From assembly GCF_003391055.1 (NCBI RefSeq), contig NZ_QUAJ01000004.1, positions 100,435 through 164,434 on the forward strand: a DNA stretch of 64,000 nt, read 5' to 3'. Under the pieces are notes generated by a model. That model saw nothing but the letters and a program-made list of their open reading frames with translations, did no database searches and was not told where the DNA came from. The translations under genes and the position numbers were made by a program. This DNA comes from Psychrilyobacter piezotolerans (lineage in GTDB: Bacteria; Fusobacteriota; Fusobacteriia; Fusobacteriales; Fusobacteriaceae). Of this stretch, positions 51,540 through 63,000 are shown piece after piece; position 1 is the stretch's first letter, and the number at the start of each line of letters is the position of its first letter.

Positions 51540-53564
51540 CTAGTTAAATTTCTTAGCTACTAAATTTTTAATCAAATCTTCATTTGGAATATAAGGCAGG
51601 GTAATATGGTCCGTTCCTACATTATTTTTATTGTATTCCATAGATGTAGTGATGGAGTTCTTATTTCTAGCCCAAGCACGTCTGGCCACTCCTCCCATTA
51701 CATCCCACGGCATAGCCTGATACAGGATGTCGTCGACTCTCTTAGACCCGTCTAACACCATTCCAAATCCACCGTTGATGGATTTTCCTATACCTACTCC
51801 TCCACCATTGTGAAGAGCTATTAAACTCATTCCACGAGCCGCATTTCCGGCAAAACAATGGGTAGCCATATCTGCCATTATATTTGATCCATCCTTGATA
51901 TTAGAAGTTTCTCTAAAGGGTGAGTCTGTTCCTGATACATCATGATGATCACGTCCAAGCATGATAGGACCGACCTCTCCATTTCTTACCATTTCATTGA
52001 ATTTCAATGCAATGTTGGTTCTTCCCATGGCATCCTGGTACAGGATTCTGGCCTGGGTTCCTACTACTAATCCATTTTTATCGGCGTCTCTTACCCAGAT
52101 ATAGTTATCTCTGTCCTGGTATCTTCTGTTAGGATCGATACAGCTCATAGCAGCTGCATCTGTTTTTAAAAGATCTTCTTTTTTTCCGCTCAGGCAGACC
52201 CATCTAAATGGCCCGTACCCGTAATCAAATAACTCAGGTCCCAATACATCTTCTACATATGAAGGATAGATGAACCCGCCTTTATCGTCCCTGCCATTTT
52301 TAGAGATCTCTTTTACCCCGGCATCATAGACAGATTTTAAGAAAGCATTTCCATAGTCAAAGAAATACGTACCTTGTTCAGTCAATCTTTTTATCACATT
52401 GTAGTGACTTACCAGTGTAGTATTTACCAATTCTATAAATTTATCTTTATCCTCTGCTAACAGCCTGGTTCTCTCTTCAAAAGAAATTCCCTGCGGGCAG
52501 TACCCACCGTCATAAACTGCATGACAAGAAGTCTGGTCAGACAGTAGATCAATATTTATATTATTATCTGCAGCATATTCCAATAAGTCCACGATATTTC
52601 CATGGAATGCTATTGCAGCAGGCTTTTCCGCTTTAAAATAAGCTTCTACCTGATCAAAAGCCTCCTTAGGAGAACTAGCTATACTGGATACCCACCCCTG
52701 GGAATGTCTAGTTTCTATCCTTGAATAATCTACCTCTGCTATTATTCCCACACCATTTGCAATCTCAACAGCTTTACCCTGGGCTCCTGACATTCCTCCT
52801 AATCCGGAAGTTACAAACAGTTTACCTTTCAGGTCTCCATCCTGAGGTACTCCTAAAAATAATCTACCTGCATTTAAGATAGTGGAATAAGTCCCATGAA
52901 CTATCCCTTGAGGCCCTATATACATCCATCCACCGGCAGTCATTTGACCATAGTTTGCTACTCCTAATGCCGCTGCCCTGATATAGTTTTCATCGTCGTC
53001 AAACATCCCTACCATAAGTGCATTTGTAATAATAGTTCTAGGAGCAGAAGGATGGGACCTGAATAATCCCATTGGATGCCCGGACTGAATCACTAAAGTC
53101 TGGTCTTGAGTTAACTCTTCCAAATATCTTTTAATTAACTGATACTGCATCCAGTTCTGGCATACCTGCCCGGTTTCCCCGTAAGTTACCAGTTCATAGG
53201 GATATAAACAGATATCAAAATCTAAGTTGTTATCCATCATTACCTGGAATGCTTTACCTTCCATACATTTCCCTTTATACTCATCGATAGATTTCCCGGA
53301 TAATCTACCTTCTGGTCTAAACCTATACCCGTAAATTCTTCCAGTTTCATATAATTCTTCCAAAAATTCAGGTGCTAATTCAGCATGAAATTCCTCTGGT
53401 ATATATCTCAACGCATTTTTTATAGCTAATTCTACCTCATCTTGAGACAGTGTAAGACTTCTTTTAGGAGCTCTTCTGTATTTAGAATCAAATTTAGGAG
53501 TTTCCTTTGGTATATCGGTTAATTTTATAGTCATTGCATCTTTTATGTCGTTATTTGTAAACAT
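51540..53564 (-). CDS. hutU: Urocanate hydratase
   Basis: A 674-aa urocanase converting urocanate to imidazolone propionate, the second step of histidine degradation; NAD+ serves as electrophile. Signatures are YGQMTAGGWMYIGPQGIVHG, FVTSGLGGMSGAQGKAVEIA, FRWVCLSGKKEDL with the active-site Cys, and DHHDVSGTDSPFRET. The protein is about 115 aa longer than the usual ~555-aa bacterial enzyme, comparable to the eukaryotic length class. It follows hutH by 58 bases on the same strand, forming an operon hutH-hutU. Confidence 0.93.
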   Translation of the reverse strand: MFTNNDIKDAMTIKLTDIPKETPKFDSKYRRAPKRSLTLSQDEVELAIKNALRYIPEEFHAELAPEFLEELYETGRIYGYRFRPEGRLSGKSIDEYKGKCMEGKAFQVMMDNNLDFDICLYPYELVTYGETGQVCQNWMQYQLIKRYLEELTQDQTLVIQSGHPMGLFRSHPSAPRTIITNALMVGMFDDDENYIRAAALGVANYGQMTAGGWMYIGPQGIVHGTYSTILNAGRLFLGVPQDGDLKGKLFVTSGLGGMSGAQGKAVEIANGVGIIAEVDYSRIETRHSQGWVSSIASSPKEAFDQVEAYFKAEKPAAIAFHGNIVDLLEYAADNNINIDLLSDQTSCHAVYDGGYCPQGISFEERTRLLAEDKDKFIELVNTTLVSHYNVIKRLTEQGTYFFDYGNAFLKSVYDAGVKEISKNGRDDKGGFIYPSYVEDVLGPELFDYGYGPFRWVCLSGKKEDLLKTDAAAMSCIDPNRRYQDRDNYIWVRDADKNGLVVGTQARILYQDAMGRTNIALKFNEMVRNGEVGPIMLGRDHHDVSGTDSPFRETSNIKDGSNIMADMATHCFAGNAARGMSLIALHNGGGVGIGKSINGGFGMVLDGSKRVDDILYQAMPWDVMGGVARRAWARNKNSITTSMEYNKNNVGTDHITLPYIPNEDLIKNLVAKKFN

Positions 53565-53622
53565 TATGATTCTCTCCTTTTATTAGTTATAAATTTTTTT
53601 TACCCTTGTTTTTTATTAAAAA

Positions 53623-55155
53623 TTATAATAGTTCCCCCACTACTTCCTCTACCCTGTCTATCATCTCTTTATTAGAAATTAGTTCATAGCACTTATTTAT
53701 ATATTTATACATAACCACATCTTCATTGACAAATTTTACGTCTTCCCTGATAAAATTATAGGCAATTTCAGTTCCCCTACCTAGGAAATTTTCCTCTCTC
53801 AAGTCGATAGCCTGACAAGCTCCTAAGATCTCCATAGCTATCACATGTCTTGCATTTTTCATGATCTCTCTGGCCTTTCTTCCTGCAATTGTTCCCATAG
53901 ATACATGATCCTCCTGGTTTGCAGAAGACGGGATAGAATCCACCGAGGCAGGATGAGCTAACACTTTATTTTCCGATACCACCGAGGCAGCACTGTACTG
54001 AACGATCATAAATCCAGAATGCACCCCTCCAAATTTAGTTAAAAATGCCGGCAGTCCATTGCTTAAAGCGGGATTTACCAGTCTTTCCAGTCTTCTTTCA
54101 GAAACATTGGCTAATTCTGCCAGTGCTATTCCCATATAATCCAGTGGCAGCGCCATAGGCTGTCCATGAAAGTTTCCTGCTGAGATAGATTCCTCTGTTT
54201 CAGGGAAGATCAACGGATTGTCTGTCACAGCATTTACCTCTATCTCTATTTTTTCCTTTATGAATCTAAGGGCATCCTTACTTGCACCATGGATTTGCGG
54301 CATACATCTCAGGGCATATGCATCCTGAACTCTTAAATCTCCCTGTTTGGTAATCATCTTACTTCCATCTATTAAGTTTAAAAGGTTTTTAGCAGTATCT
54401 ATCTGACCGCTGTGACCCCTAACTTTGTGTACCCTAGGATCCAATGCACATTTTATTCCAGTAAGAGCCTCCATAGTCAGTGCTCCTGCAATATCAGCTA
54501 TCTTAGATAAGTTCAATGCGTCATAGATAGTCAAAACTCCCACAGCTGTCATAGCCTGAGTCCCGTTAATCAATGCTAATCCCTCTTTAGAAGTCAAGTA
54601 TGGCAGTGGTTCTATCCCTGCCAGCTCAAGGGCTTTAACACTATCCATCCTTTCACCCTTATAGAAAGCCTCTCCTAATCCAAGCATAGTTAATACCATA
54701 TGTGATAGGGGTGCCAAGTCTCCCGAAGCTCCCAGAGATCCCTTTTCAGGAATTACCGGATGTACCTCTTTATTTAAAAGTTCTATTAATTTTTCTACAG
54801 TTAACAATCTGATACCGGAATTCCCCTTTGTCAATGAATTTACACGAAGGACCATCATGGCTCTTACGATCTCTTCAGCAAATGGTTCTCCTACTCCGCA
54901 AGCGTGACTGATGATAAGATTTCTCTGGAGGTCATTTGTCTCTTCCTTTGAGATAACTACATCGGAAAATTTACCAAATCCAGTTGTGATACCATAAGAT
55001 ACCTTCCCTTCAGCAACAAATTTATCCACCACAGCCCGGGCTGTATTTATCCTCTCTTTTGCACTATCACCTAATTTCACCTTAAAGTTAAATCTGGCTA
55101 CATTTACTATATCCTCTATGGACAATTTTTGATTTTCAATTAATATCTTTGACAT
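53623..55155 (-). CDS. hutH: Histidine ammonia-lyase
   Basis: A 510-aa aromatic ammonia-lyase that turns histidine to trans-urocanate and ammonia. The Ala-Ser-Gly triad that forms the MIO cofactor is in GSLGASGDLAPLSHMVL (near residue ~143). SYGITTGFGKFSDVVIS, NFHGQPMALPLDYMGIALAE and HPASVDSIPSSANQEDHVSMG are further family motifs. It is the first gene of the hutHU operon. hutI is not in the window. Confidence 0.95.
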   Translation of the reverse strand: MSKILIENQKLSIEDIVNVARFNFKVKLGDSAKERINTARAVVDKFVAEGKVSYGITTGFGKFSDVVISKEETNDLQRNLIISHACGVGEPFAEEIVRAMMVLRVNSLTKGNSGIRLLTVEKLIELLNKEVHPVIPEKGSLGASGDLAPLSHMVLTMLGLGEAFYKGERMDSVKALELAGIEPLPYLTSKEGLALINGTQAMTAVGVLTIYDALNLSKIADIAGALTMEALTGIKCALDPRVHKVRGHSGQIDTAKNLLNLIDGSKMITKQGDLRVQDAYALRCMPQIHGASKDALRFIKEKIEIEVNAVTDNPLIFPETEESISAGNFHGQPMALPLDYMGIALAELANVSERRLERLVNPALSNGLPAFLTKFGGVHSGFMIVQYSAASVVSENKVLAHPASVDSIPSSANQEDHVSMGTIAGRKAREIMKNARHVIAMEILGACQAIDLREENFLGRGTEIAYNFIREDVKFVNEDVVMYKYINKCYELISNKEMIDRVEEVVGELL

Positions 55156-55186
55156 TTTTCCCCCCTCGTATTTCTTTGCTACTCCT

Positions 55187-55215
55187 TTATTACTCTATTT
55201 AAATATGAAAGTCAA
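55187..55215 (-). promoter_or_regulatory. Probable promoter of hutHU
   Basis: On the minus strand TTGACT (55210-55215), 17 bases, TAATAA (55187-55192). Transcription would begin near 55180, just before hutH. Confidence 0.5.
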
Positions 55216-55340
55216 CCGAATAGTGCTAAAATAACACGATTTCTACATTAATAGTGAAAATAAATATGTCAGTTAAAAATTGATTTTTAATGAAAAATAG
55301 AGTAAACTTTTGTTAGAAAAATAGTTTGAATTTACTAAGA

Positions 55341-55359
55341 GGTAATTCATGAATTATCC
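55341..55359. repeat. Palindrome in the hutG leader, shared with 51091-51110
   Basis: GGTAATTCATGAATTATCC is nearly palindromic and matches the perfect palindrome at 51091-51110. It lies 20-40 bases upstream of the hutG ribosome-binding site and could be an operator or a decayed repeat. Confidence 0.7.
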
Positions 55360-55395
55360 ATACAGTTTGCCACAGGCATTAGGAGGAAAGAAAAA

Positions 55396-56442
55396 TTGGA
55401 ATCTTTAAAGAAATATAAATATATAAATAAGGAATTTTTTAGAAACTACCGAAGGGTAAAAAAAAATGTATGGACGGGACGAATTGACGGACAGGATCCT
55501 GATTCTCTCAGATGGCATCAGACTATTGAAGTGATCGACCTGGAAGACAACTTAGAAGATCTTAAATTTAAAAATGCAGTCTGTTTTATTGGATTTTCCA
55601 GTGATGAAGGGATTGAAAGAAATAAGGGAAATGTAGGAGCTGCAGAAGGTCCCAATTCCATACGTCGTGAGATGTGTAATTTCCCTAAAACCAGGGAAGA
55701 TGTAACCCTCTACGATGCTGGAAACATATTTTGTATAGATGAAGATTTAGAAGGTGCTCAAAAAGCCCTTTCTACAGCAGTATCCAAGATCATAGCCTTG
55801 GGGATGTTTCCAATAGTCTTAGGAGGGGGACATGAGGTGGCTTTTGGTACTTATAATGGAATCTTAGATGTGGTATCCAGATACCAGAAGAAACCGAAAA
55901 TCGGGATAATAAACTTCGATGCACATTTTGACATGAGACCTTATGAGGAACAGACTAGTTCTGGTACCATGTTTTTACAGATAGCTAACCAGTGTAAAGA
56001 GCGGGAATTAGATTTCTCCTACTTTGTATTGGGAATTCAAAAATACGGAAATACAAGATCCCTCTTTAAAACAGCTGATAAATTTGGAGCTCAGTATATC
56101 TTAGCCCGGGATATCAATGACTATAAGGAACTGGAAGTAAAAAATAAGTTAAATATGTTTATAGAGGAAAATGATCATATATATGTAACCGTATGTACAG
56201 ATGTATTTTCATCTGCATATGCTCCCGGAGTAAGTGCACCCCAGCCCTTTGGGATCCATCCAAAATCCGGCAGGGAACTTATAAGGCATATTGCAGGTAC
56301 TGGAAAAACAGTTAGTTTTGATATAGCCGAGGTATCTCCAAGATATGATTCTGGAAATATCACCTCTAAACTGGCAGCTATTTTAATCTTTGAGATAATA
56401 GATAATTTAGGAAGATTTTCATTGAAAATAGAGGAGAAGTAA
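55396..56442 (+). CDS. hutG: Formimidoylglutamase
   Basis: A 348-aa ureohydrolase-family enzyme. The Mn-binding motifs are VLGGGHEVAFGTYNG, IINFDAHFDMRPYE and VCTDVFSSAYAPGVSAPQPFG. It hydrolyses formimidoylglutamate to glutamate and formamide, the last step of one branch of histidine degradation. It starts with TTG (55396-55398), with AGGAGG 9 bases upstream. It is transcribed divergently from hutH across a 240-base region that includes the palindrome at 55341. A strong terminator follows it. Confidence 0.92.
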   Translation: MESLKKYKYINKEFFRNYRRVKKNVWTGRIDGQDPDSLRWHQTIEVIDLEDNLEDLKFKNAVCFIGFSSDEGIERNKGNVGAAEGPNSIRREMCNFPKTREDVTLYDAGNIFCIDEDLEGAQKALSTAVSKIIALGMFPIVLGGGHEVAFGTYNGILDVVSRYQKKPKIGIINFDAHFDMRPYEEQTSSGTMFLQIANQCKERELDFSYFVLGIQKYGNTRSLFKTADKFGAQYILARDINDYKELEVKNKLNMFIEENDHIYVTVCTDVFSSAYAPGVSAPQPFGIHPKSGRELIRHIAGTGKTVSFDIAEVSPRYDSGNITSKLAAILIFEIIDNLGRFSLKIEEK

Positions 56443-56451
56443 TCCAATATC

Positions 56452-56482
56452 AAAAAGGAGGAGCCGAGCTCCTCCTTTTTTT
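56452..56482. terminator. Bidirectional intrinsic terminator
   Basis: AAAAAGGAGGAGC/GCTCCTCCTTTTT with a 3-base loop, between convergent hutG and the barrel-like gene. The latter's stop lies at its T-rich edge. Confidence 0.92.
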
Positions 56483-59400
56483 AAAGTTTTCCTATAAAGT
56501 TTATAAACCATCCCTTTGCGTCATAATCCCTCTTTGTCAGATCATCATCAAAAGAAGTAAAGTTATATCCTACTCCAACCTTCATATTATTATTAACATG
56601 ATATTGAACAGAAACAAGACATCCCTCTGACATATCCTCTGCATCTCTGGATACAAGCCAGTGGTACTCTCCCATAATATCCCATTTTTTAATAATGTGG
56701 TAAAGGCCTTTCACAGCATAGAGTTCCGTAGAGTTGCTAAACCAGTTCCCATCATCTCTGCCCTCTCTGAGCATAGATCTTTTATAGGCTACTTTTCCTC
56801 CTAAACTCCATTTTTCATTGAGATCATATATCTCTTCAATTGCAAAAATATGCGCTTTTTCATCGTTAACAGATTCATCCTGTCCCTCGCTAGGAAGATC
56901 ATATAAATAAGTGTATTTACTGATTATATTCAACCTGTCACTCCATACAGGTCTATAGGCTGCACCAATACTGAGTTCTGCAAATCTTGCATCATTTTTA
57001 TTGGAAACTTCGTCTTCTGTGTAAGAAAAATTTCCCTTACCCTGAAAGGTCCATTCATTGTTGAAAACATATTTCAATCTATTGGCTGTAAGCCACTGAT
57101 GTTTCTTTTCATCCTGCCCTTTATCTCTTCTATATTCCAATTTATTTCTTAAGAAGATCACTCTGGCATCATAGGACGAAAAAAGACTCACACTACGTCT
57201 TCTTATTACATCATCTTTTTTATCGAGGTCTCCCTGTTGGTAGGAAATTCCTGTTCTGAGCTTTTTTGTAGCATCAAAGTCCAGCCCATAACTTTGAATT
57301 AATCCATTTCCATCTGCATCGCTGTTAACAAATTGATTTTCCTGATAGACATTGTATCTTTCGCCCATTTTAGCTTTTTGTCCGAAGGTGAGAGTTTTTC
57401 CCCTTTCACCTTCATCTTCAGACATGAGGTAGTTCACATACATATCATGATTTTGTCCAAAGGAATAGTCCAATCCTGCCTGAACAGAATCTCCTCTGGA
57501 TCCCTGACTTGACTCTAAATCAACCCTCAGTTTATCTCCTAACTTTGTCTTTCCACCTAGGGTTATCATATCATTTGTTTCATAATCCCCATCTTTATAG
57601 AGGGTTCCCTGGAGAGCTGTATACAGGGAAGTCGAAGGAGTAAAGAAATATTCTCCCTTGATTCCTCCAAGAAATCCGTCTCCCTTTTCATCTGCATCCT
57701 CTTCATGGTTTCCCTTAAGTTCTGTACTTAGGAGAAGTTTTTCATATCTGTAGTAAGCTGCTGCTCCTAAGTTTTTTTCCTCTTCTTTTTCATCGGTAAC
57801 AGCTTCTGAATAATCATAATAAAACTTCAATTTCAGTTTTTTAGAATACTGATAGGTAGCCTTAGCTCCATAATTAAGTTCTTCCCGGTCATCCTCAAGA
57901 CTTGAAGTTGAAAATCCTTTTTCTTTTTTTCTGTACCAGCCTTCAGCAAGTACATTATCACTGAGCCCTTCACTCAGATCTGATAATCTGGTTTTCCCCT
58001 TCACTGAGTAAGCTTTTCCGCTTTGATTTTTTTCATTTTCATTTATTTCTCTAAATGAGAGTCCTCCGTCGTCGGAGTAGAACTTGCTTCCGGATTCCCG
58101 TCCTTCACTCTCTGCTACTTCCAATCTCAAAAAAGTATCTCTAGTTTTTCTGAGAATCATGTCGGCTTCCTTGAGAGTATAATCTAAATCATTGTCATTT
58201 CCCTCTACATAGGTTCCCCCTGCATAAATTCCCTCATTAACCCAGGTTCCCCCTCTTATCCCGCCGGAAAGGTCATCATCAACTGTTCCTGTAGAATAAA
58301 ATTCATAATCGGTTCTCAGATAGGCTTCCTTCCCGTCTAAAGGGTCATCTTTTATTATAGAACCATCCTGTCCATCCTTTACTATTTGCATAAGGGGTCT
58401 TGAAAGGATTATCCTCCCCTGGAAATATTCTATTTCATAGTCTTCTCCACCTGTAAGGTATAGGTTTTCCACTACCAGACCGGTTTTTTTATCCTTTATC
58501 TCCACCCAGACTTTTTCACTTCCGACTACCATATCTGTATGCTTCAGGTAGTAGAGACTTCCCCCAGTTCCTAAAAATGAATCATGGGCAAATATTGTCC
58601 CCGGCTGAGAGATAAAGGCTTTTAAACTATTTTTATCTTCTCCCCATGGGGTACTTTTTCTGCTTCTCAAATCTAATTTTGCCCCATAAAGACTTCTGTT
58701 ATAGTTGGCAAATTCAGTCCCCGTAAATCCGGTGTTATAGTTCCCCCATATAAAGTTATTTTTATCCCACTCCAACTTCAGATAAAGTTTCCCCTGGGTA
58801 TTAACATCACTGTAGGTTGTAGATTCATCCCCATAAGTTGTGTAATACATGTCCCTCTGTATATCCCTGAAGACACTTCTATTATCCCTTTCATCCAAAT
58901 TGCTGAATATATTTTTCAGTTCATCTTCCCTGGTATCCATATGGGCAGTAAGGAGGTATTTTTTATATCTGTTTTTAGAATAAAAAGCCACTCTGCCATC
59001 GGTATAAAAAGATTCATCATAATGATGGTCCTTTGAAAGGATCTCATCGTTTCCGGAAACATTATATTTTCCGCTCTTTACATCGGCGATCCCCACAATA
59101 AAATTATATTTATCCGGAACCTCTATCTCCAATGGATAGTGAAATACTTCCTCTTTATCGATAATTCTAAGATCCAAAATATGAGCTCCTGGAGAAAAAT
59201 GTTCTTCAAAGGCAAATTTCCCATTTTTATCAACAGGGATCTCTTTTTTCCCCAAGTAAAGTTTCATATCTTCTTCAAAATCACGGCCATAAAACCTTAC
59301 CTTAGCAGCATCTAAAGGAATATTATGAATGAGGAGGGCACTTCTTCCATAAATTTCTCCTCCCTCTTTTCTTCTTTTACCTTTTTCCTCTGCCGGGGTG

Positions 59401-60011
59401 TTCTTTTCCCATCTTTCTTCTGTAACAACTTCCATAGATTTCAATAAAGTTTCATCAAAATTACCCTGTCCATCCCAGACTTTAACCCTATATTCAATCT
59501 CATCCCCGGGAAAAAATTCCTTAGGAGGAGTCCATAATATTTTTTTAGAAAAATCAATATCAGTTCCTTCAATATTTATAAAAGGGGTATCTTCACCTCT
59601 TTTGTATATCTCTATTTCCCATTTTTTTATAAATTCACTGTAGTTGGTATAAATTTTAAACCAGCTTTCCATCCCTGGAACTATTTCTCCCCTTTCAGAA
59701 GTAATATTCAGCTTAGGAGATATTGTCACCGGGTCTACAACAGCCCATAAAAGACCCTTGTTATTTTCAAGCTTTATCCTGTTTCTGTATATCACATCTG
59801 TTCTTCTATTCTGCTTCATTCCTTCAAAAGTATTATTTTCTATCACTGGCTTTTCCTCACCATTTGATATCAATTCCACATTATAGGGAAGTTGTTTTTC
59901 AACGGGAGATTCCTCAAAATCTCCCTGTGTAGAAACAACGGTTTCCGCTAAAGCATATACTCCCAATAACATAAGAAAGATAACAGCCATAAATATTCTT
60001 TTTTTATTCAT
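56481..60011 (-). CDS. Large barrel-like outer-membrane/surface protein
   Basis: A 1176-aa exported protein: signal peptide MAVIFLMLLGVYALAE. N-terminal Ig-like and beta domains (~60-300) include IEIYKRGEDTPFINIEG, FFPGDEIEYRVKVWDGQG and PLDAAKVRFYGRDFEEDMKL. The rest, about 800 residues, alternates hydrophobic and polar residues with aromatics (for example NFIWGNYNTGFTGTEFANYN, YKVGVGYNFTSF-type strands) like a large outer-membrane beta-barrel, ending GWFINFIGKL. It starts (ATG) within the stop of the upstream DUF11/OmpA gene (TAATG), and the GGAGGTGA ribosome-binding site lies in that gene's last codons, so the two are coupled. Such barrel partners accompany DUF11/OmpA proteins in several diderms; the joint function is not known to me. 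Confidence 0.75.
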   Translation of the reverse strand: MNKKRIFMAVIFLMLLGVYALAETVVSTQGDFEESPVEKQLPYNVELISNGEEKPVIENNTFEGMKQNRRTDVIYRNRIKLENNKGLLWAVVDPVTISPKLNITSERGEIVPGMESWFKIYTNYSEFIKKWEIEIYKRGEDTPFINIEGTDIDFSKKILWTPPKEFFPGDEIEYRVKVWDGQGNFDETLLKSMEVVTEERWEKNTPAEEKGKRRKEGGEIYGRSALLIHNIPLDAAKVRFYGRDFEEDMKLYLGKKEIPVDKNGKFAFEEHFSPGAHILDLRIIDKEEVFHYPLEIEVPDKYNFIVGIADVKSGKYNVSGNDEILSKDHHYDESFYTDGRVAFYSKNRYKKYLLTAHMDTREDELKNIFSNLDERDNRSVFRDIQRDMYYTTYGDESTTYSDVNTQGKLYLKLEWDKNNFIWGNYNTGFTGTEFANYNRSLYGAKLDLRSRKSTPWGEDKNSLKAFISQPGTIFAHDSFLGTGGSLYYLKHTDMVVGSEKVWVEIKDKKTGLVVENLYLTGGEDYEIEYFQGRIILSRPLMQIVKDGQDGSIIKDDPLDGKEAYLRTDYEFYSTGTVDDDLSGGIRGGTWVNEGIYAGGTYVEGNDNDLDYTLKEADMILRKTRDTFLRLEVAESEGRESGSKFYSDDGGLSFREINENEKNQSGKAYSVKGKTRLSDLSEGLSDNVLAEGWYRKKEKGFSTSSLEDDREELNYGAKATYQYSKKLKLKFYYDYSEAVTDEKEEEKNLGAAAYYRYEKLLLSTELKGNHEEDADEKGDGFLGGIKGEYFFTPSTSLYTALQGTLYKDGDYETNDMITLGGKTKLGDKLRVDLESSQGSRGDSVQAGLDYSFGQNHDMYVNYLMSEDEGERGKTLTFGQKAKMGERYNVYQENQFVNSDADGNGLIQSYGLDFDATKKLRTGISYQQGDLDKKDDVIRRRSVSLFSSYDARVIFLRNKLEYRRDKGQDEKKHQWLTANRLKYVFNNEWTFQGKGNFSYTEDEVSNKNDARFAELSIGAAYRPVWSDRLNIISKYTYLYDLPSEGQDESVNDEKAHIFAIEEIYDLNEKWSLGGKVAYKRSMLREGRDDGNWFSNSTELYAVKGLYHIIKKWDIMGEYHWLVSRDAEDMSEGCLVSVQYHVNNNMKVGVGYNFTSFDDDLTKRDYDAKGWFINFIGKL

Positions 60012-63000
60012 TATCTTTCACCTCCAGAGAGGTCTGTAACAATTTTTACATTAGAAATCATATCTTTCCCCATTATTTTTTCCAACTCTTTCTCAATAGA
60101 TTTTGCTCTTTTTAGTGCCAGAATCTCATTATATTTATTTGATGCCCGGCTGTCAGTATTTCCTTCTACCACAATAACTCCACCCCTATACTCAGTAAGG
60201 AGCAATGATATTTTTTTTAGGTTATCTATCTGATCCTCTCTTATATTCCATTTATCTGTTGGAAAGAATACACTTCCAATTCTTACTTTTATCTCTTTTT
60301 CCTTAACTCTTCTTTTTACTTTGGGAATTTTTACTCCGAAGTTAAACTTTTCCATAACCTTGGTAAGAGTTTTTACCCTTGGATTTTCTGTAGTAAACTC
60401 TGTCCCTGAAGGCAGGGTAACCTTATCTACTTTAATAATAAAGTTTTTACCCCTATCCGGGATATCATCTATGCCGTCTACATGATATCTTCCAAACTGA
60501 TCGGTTTCAATTACTAATCCTTCCACTGTGGCAAGTCTTACCCCTGGAATTCCCTCTTCTAAAATCCCGTTATTTCTTATCTCTATCTCTTCAAAGTAGT
60601 CACTTTCATCTATCTTTAAAGGTATTTGTTTCATGACTTCCTCATCATACTCTATAACGATCTCCGTTCTTCTGTTAAGCTGTCTTCCACTGCTTGTTCT
60701 ATTGCTTCCTTTAGGATTTTCAGCACCTTTTCCCTCTATAGCAAAGATCTCTTCCGAAAGATCTAACTTCATTGAAAGGTAGTCTTTTAAAGTATTAGCT
60801 CTTGCAATAGACAACTCATAATTGTTTTTATACTCTGCTCTTTTAGAAAGTCTTTGAGAATCAGTATAACCTACAATTATTAATTTAAGATTCTTTTTAT
60901 TACTCGATTTTTCCAGATATTGTTTTAATTTTTCATTTTCACTATCTCTGATATCGGCATATGCTGAATCAAAATATATAGGTTCTATAAAATTCTCTAT
61001 CCTTACTTTTTTAAGACTCTTAACATCCTTAAGTTCTTCCCTGTATTTAGGGTCTTTTATTACTCTTCTGACTACTTTTAGATCGACACCTGTAAGGTTT
61101 CTATTCCCACTATGGTTTCTTAAAATCTCACCTGTGGATTTTAAAATAATATTTGATCCCTCTTTTGATTTAATCAGGACATCACCTATTTTTTTAGGAT
61201 CTTTTATTCTTCTTCTTAAAATTACCTTTTGAGCTCTTTCACTCTCGTCTCCCCTTCCTTCAAGGTTTCCTAAAATTAATTCTTCAGACTCTGAAGAAAT
61301 TCTCCACTCTTCATCTCCATTTTTTACAGAACCATCTAGGTAGTTGTCTTGAGAAGAAAGGGTCTCCACTCTGATGTCATAGGCATTGGCATCGTCCTGC
61401 CAGCCGTCATTATCCCTGTCATGGAAGACTTTTCCTATTATTACCGTACTATTAAATAACGGATCATTTATAACTTCCACACTGGCTTCACCGATGTTAG
61501 ACAGGTTTTTTCCAGACATATTTTCTACCCATGCTTTATTTTTGTAAGATCCAGGTTTTACTCCTGTTCCAATTCTCAAAATATAAGTTATTTCAATTTT
61601 TTTGTCTTCTACAAGCTCTAAATCATTGAAATAAATGGTTCTGCCCTTAATATCTACATCAGCATCATTTCTATCTACCTTTCCAGATCCTTCGGCATAT
61701 TTAAATCCAGGAGGCATCATATCTTTTAAACTTAAATTTTTAAGTACCGTTCCTTTATTTCCCGATAAATTTTGAACAGTTATCTTATAGCTGATCAAGT
61801 CTCCTATGGAAACCCATTTTTTCTTAGCTGTTTTGGTTACCTTTATCTGAGCCTCTTCCACTTTAAGGGTAGCCTCAGCCTGCACTTCTAAATTTTCTCC
61901 TGCTCTTACTGTATTTACTACTTCTCCCTTTGAGATGCTGTCTTTCAGTCTTCCGACTACAGTATATCTTTTAGTTTCTCCAGCCAATAGTACTATTCCA
62001 TTCTCCGAAAGATCTTTTCTCAGGTTGATTTTAAGGAGTGATTCAGGTGTTTTTGATGTTCCTGATTCCCATGTCCAGCTTTCAAAAGCCTTAATTTCAC
62101 TGACCTTATCCTCTATTTTTATATTTTTTCCAACAACTGCAGAAGTATTTTCCAGAGTGATGTCATAAACTACTATATCTCCCGGATAAAATTCATCGTT
62201 CTTATTCCTGATCTCCTTCGAGAGAGTATATGTAGGTTTAGCAACTTTCAATACCACTTTATTGGAACTTTTATTTATAGGAGCAATTGATCTCCTCAAA
62301 CTTTTAAGAAGTGAAGTTTTTTGAAGTGAAAGATAAGCTTCATTTGGAATCGTATCATCCTGGTCTACCTTTTTTTCTTCATAGCTGAATCCCACCATAA
62401 ATTTTAACTTTATCGTTTCTCCTGCCTTTATTTCAGGCAAAATTACTCCATCCTTTAAATCATTTCCAGTTAATTTTTTTGCATCAGACGAAACATATTT
62501 ATATGAATTATTTTTATACAGGTATAACCCCTTATAATCATCTGATACCAATACATTTACAGCATTTACCGGTGTCGGATTAGTTATGGAGATAGTATAC
62601 TCAGCCTCCTCACCATCATCTACTATCCCGTCTCCCCTTTCAAATCCATCTCCTCCTAGATCCTCAACCTGAAGTTTTATGTCTAGGTCTAGACTTGAGA
62701 TTGAAATAACAGGGATTTCAGCTGTAGCATCTTTACTCTCTTTTCCATAAGAGATCCTTGCTGTATTTTCTATCTTTTCTCCCGGCAATACATCTGCTGG
62801 ATATGAGGCAGTCATTTCAAAAGCTACTTCAACTGATTTACCCACCGGGATACTATCCAATGTCATACCTGTTTTTAAATTCCCCTGATATGATGTTCCT
62901 TTCACTTCCAGATTTTTAGGTTTTTGTCCATAGAAAAATCTTGAAGCTAAAGTATCAATCAATTTAGAATCAGTTATTGTAATATTGGAGTTATTATTAA

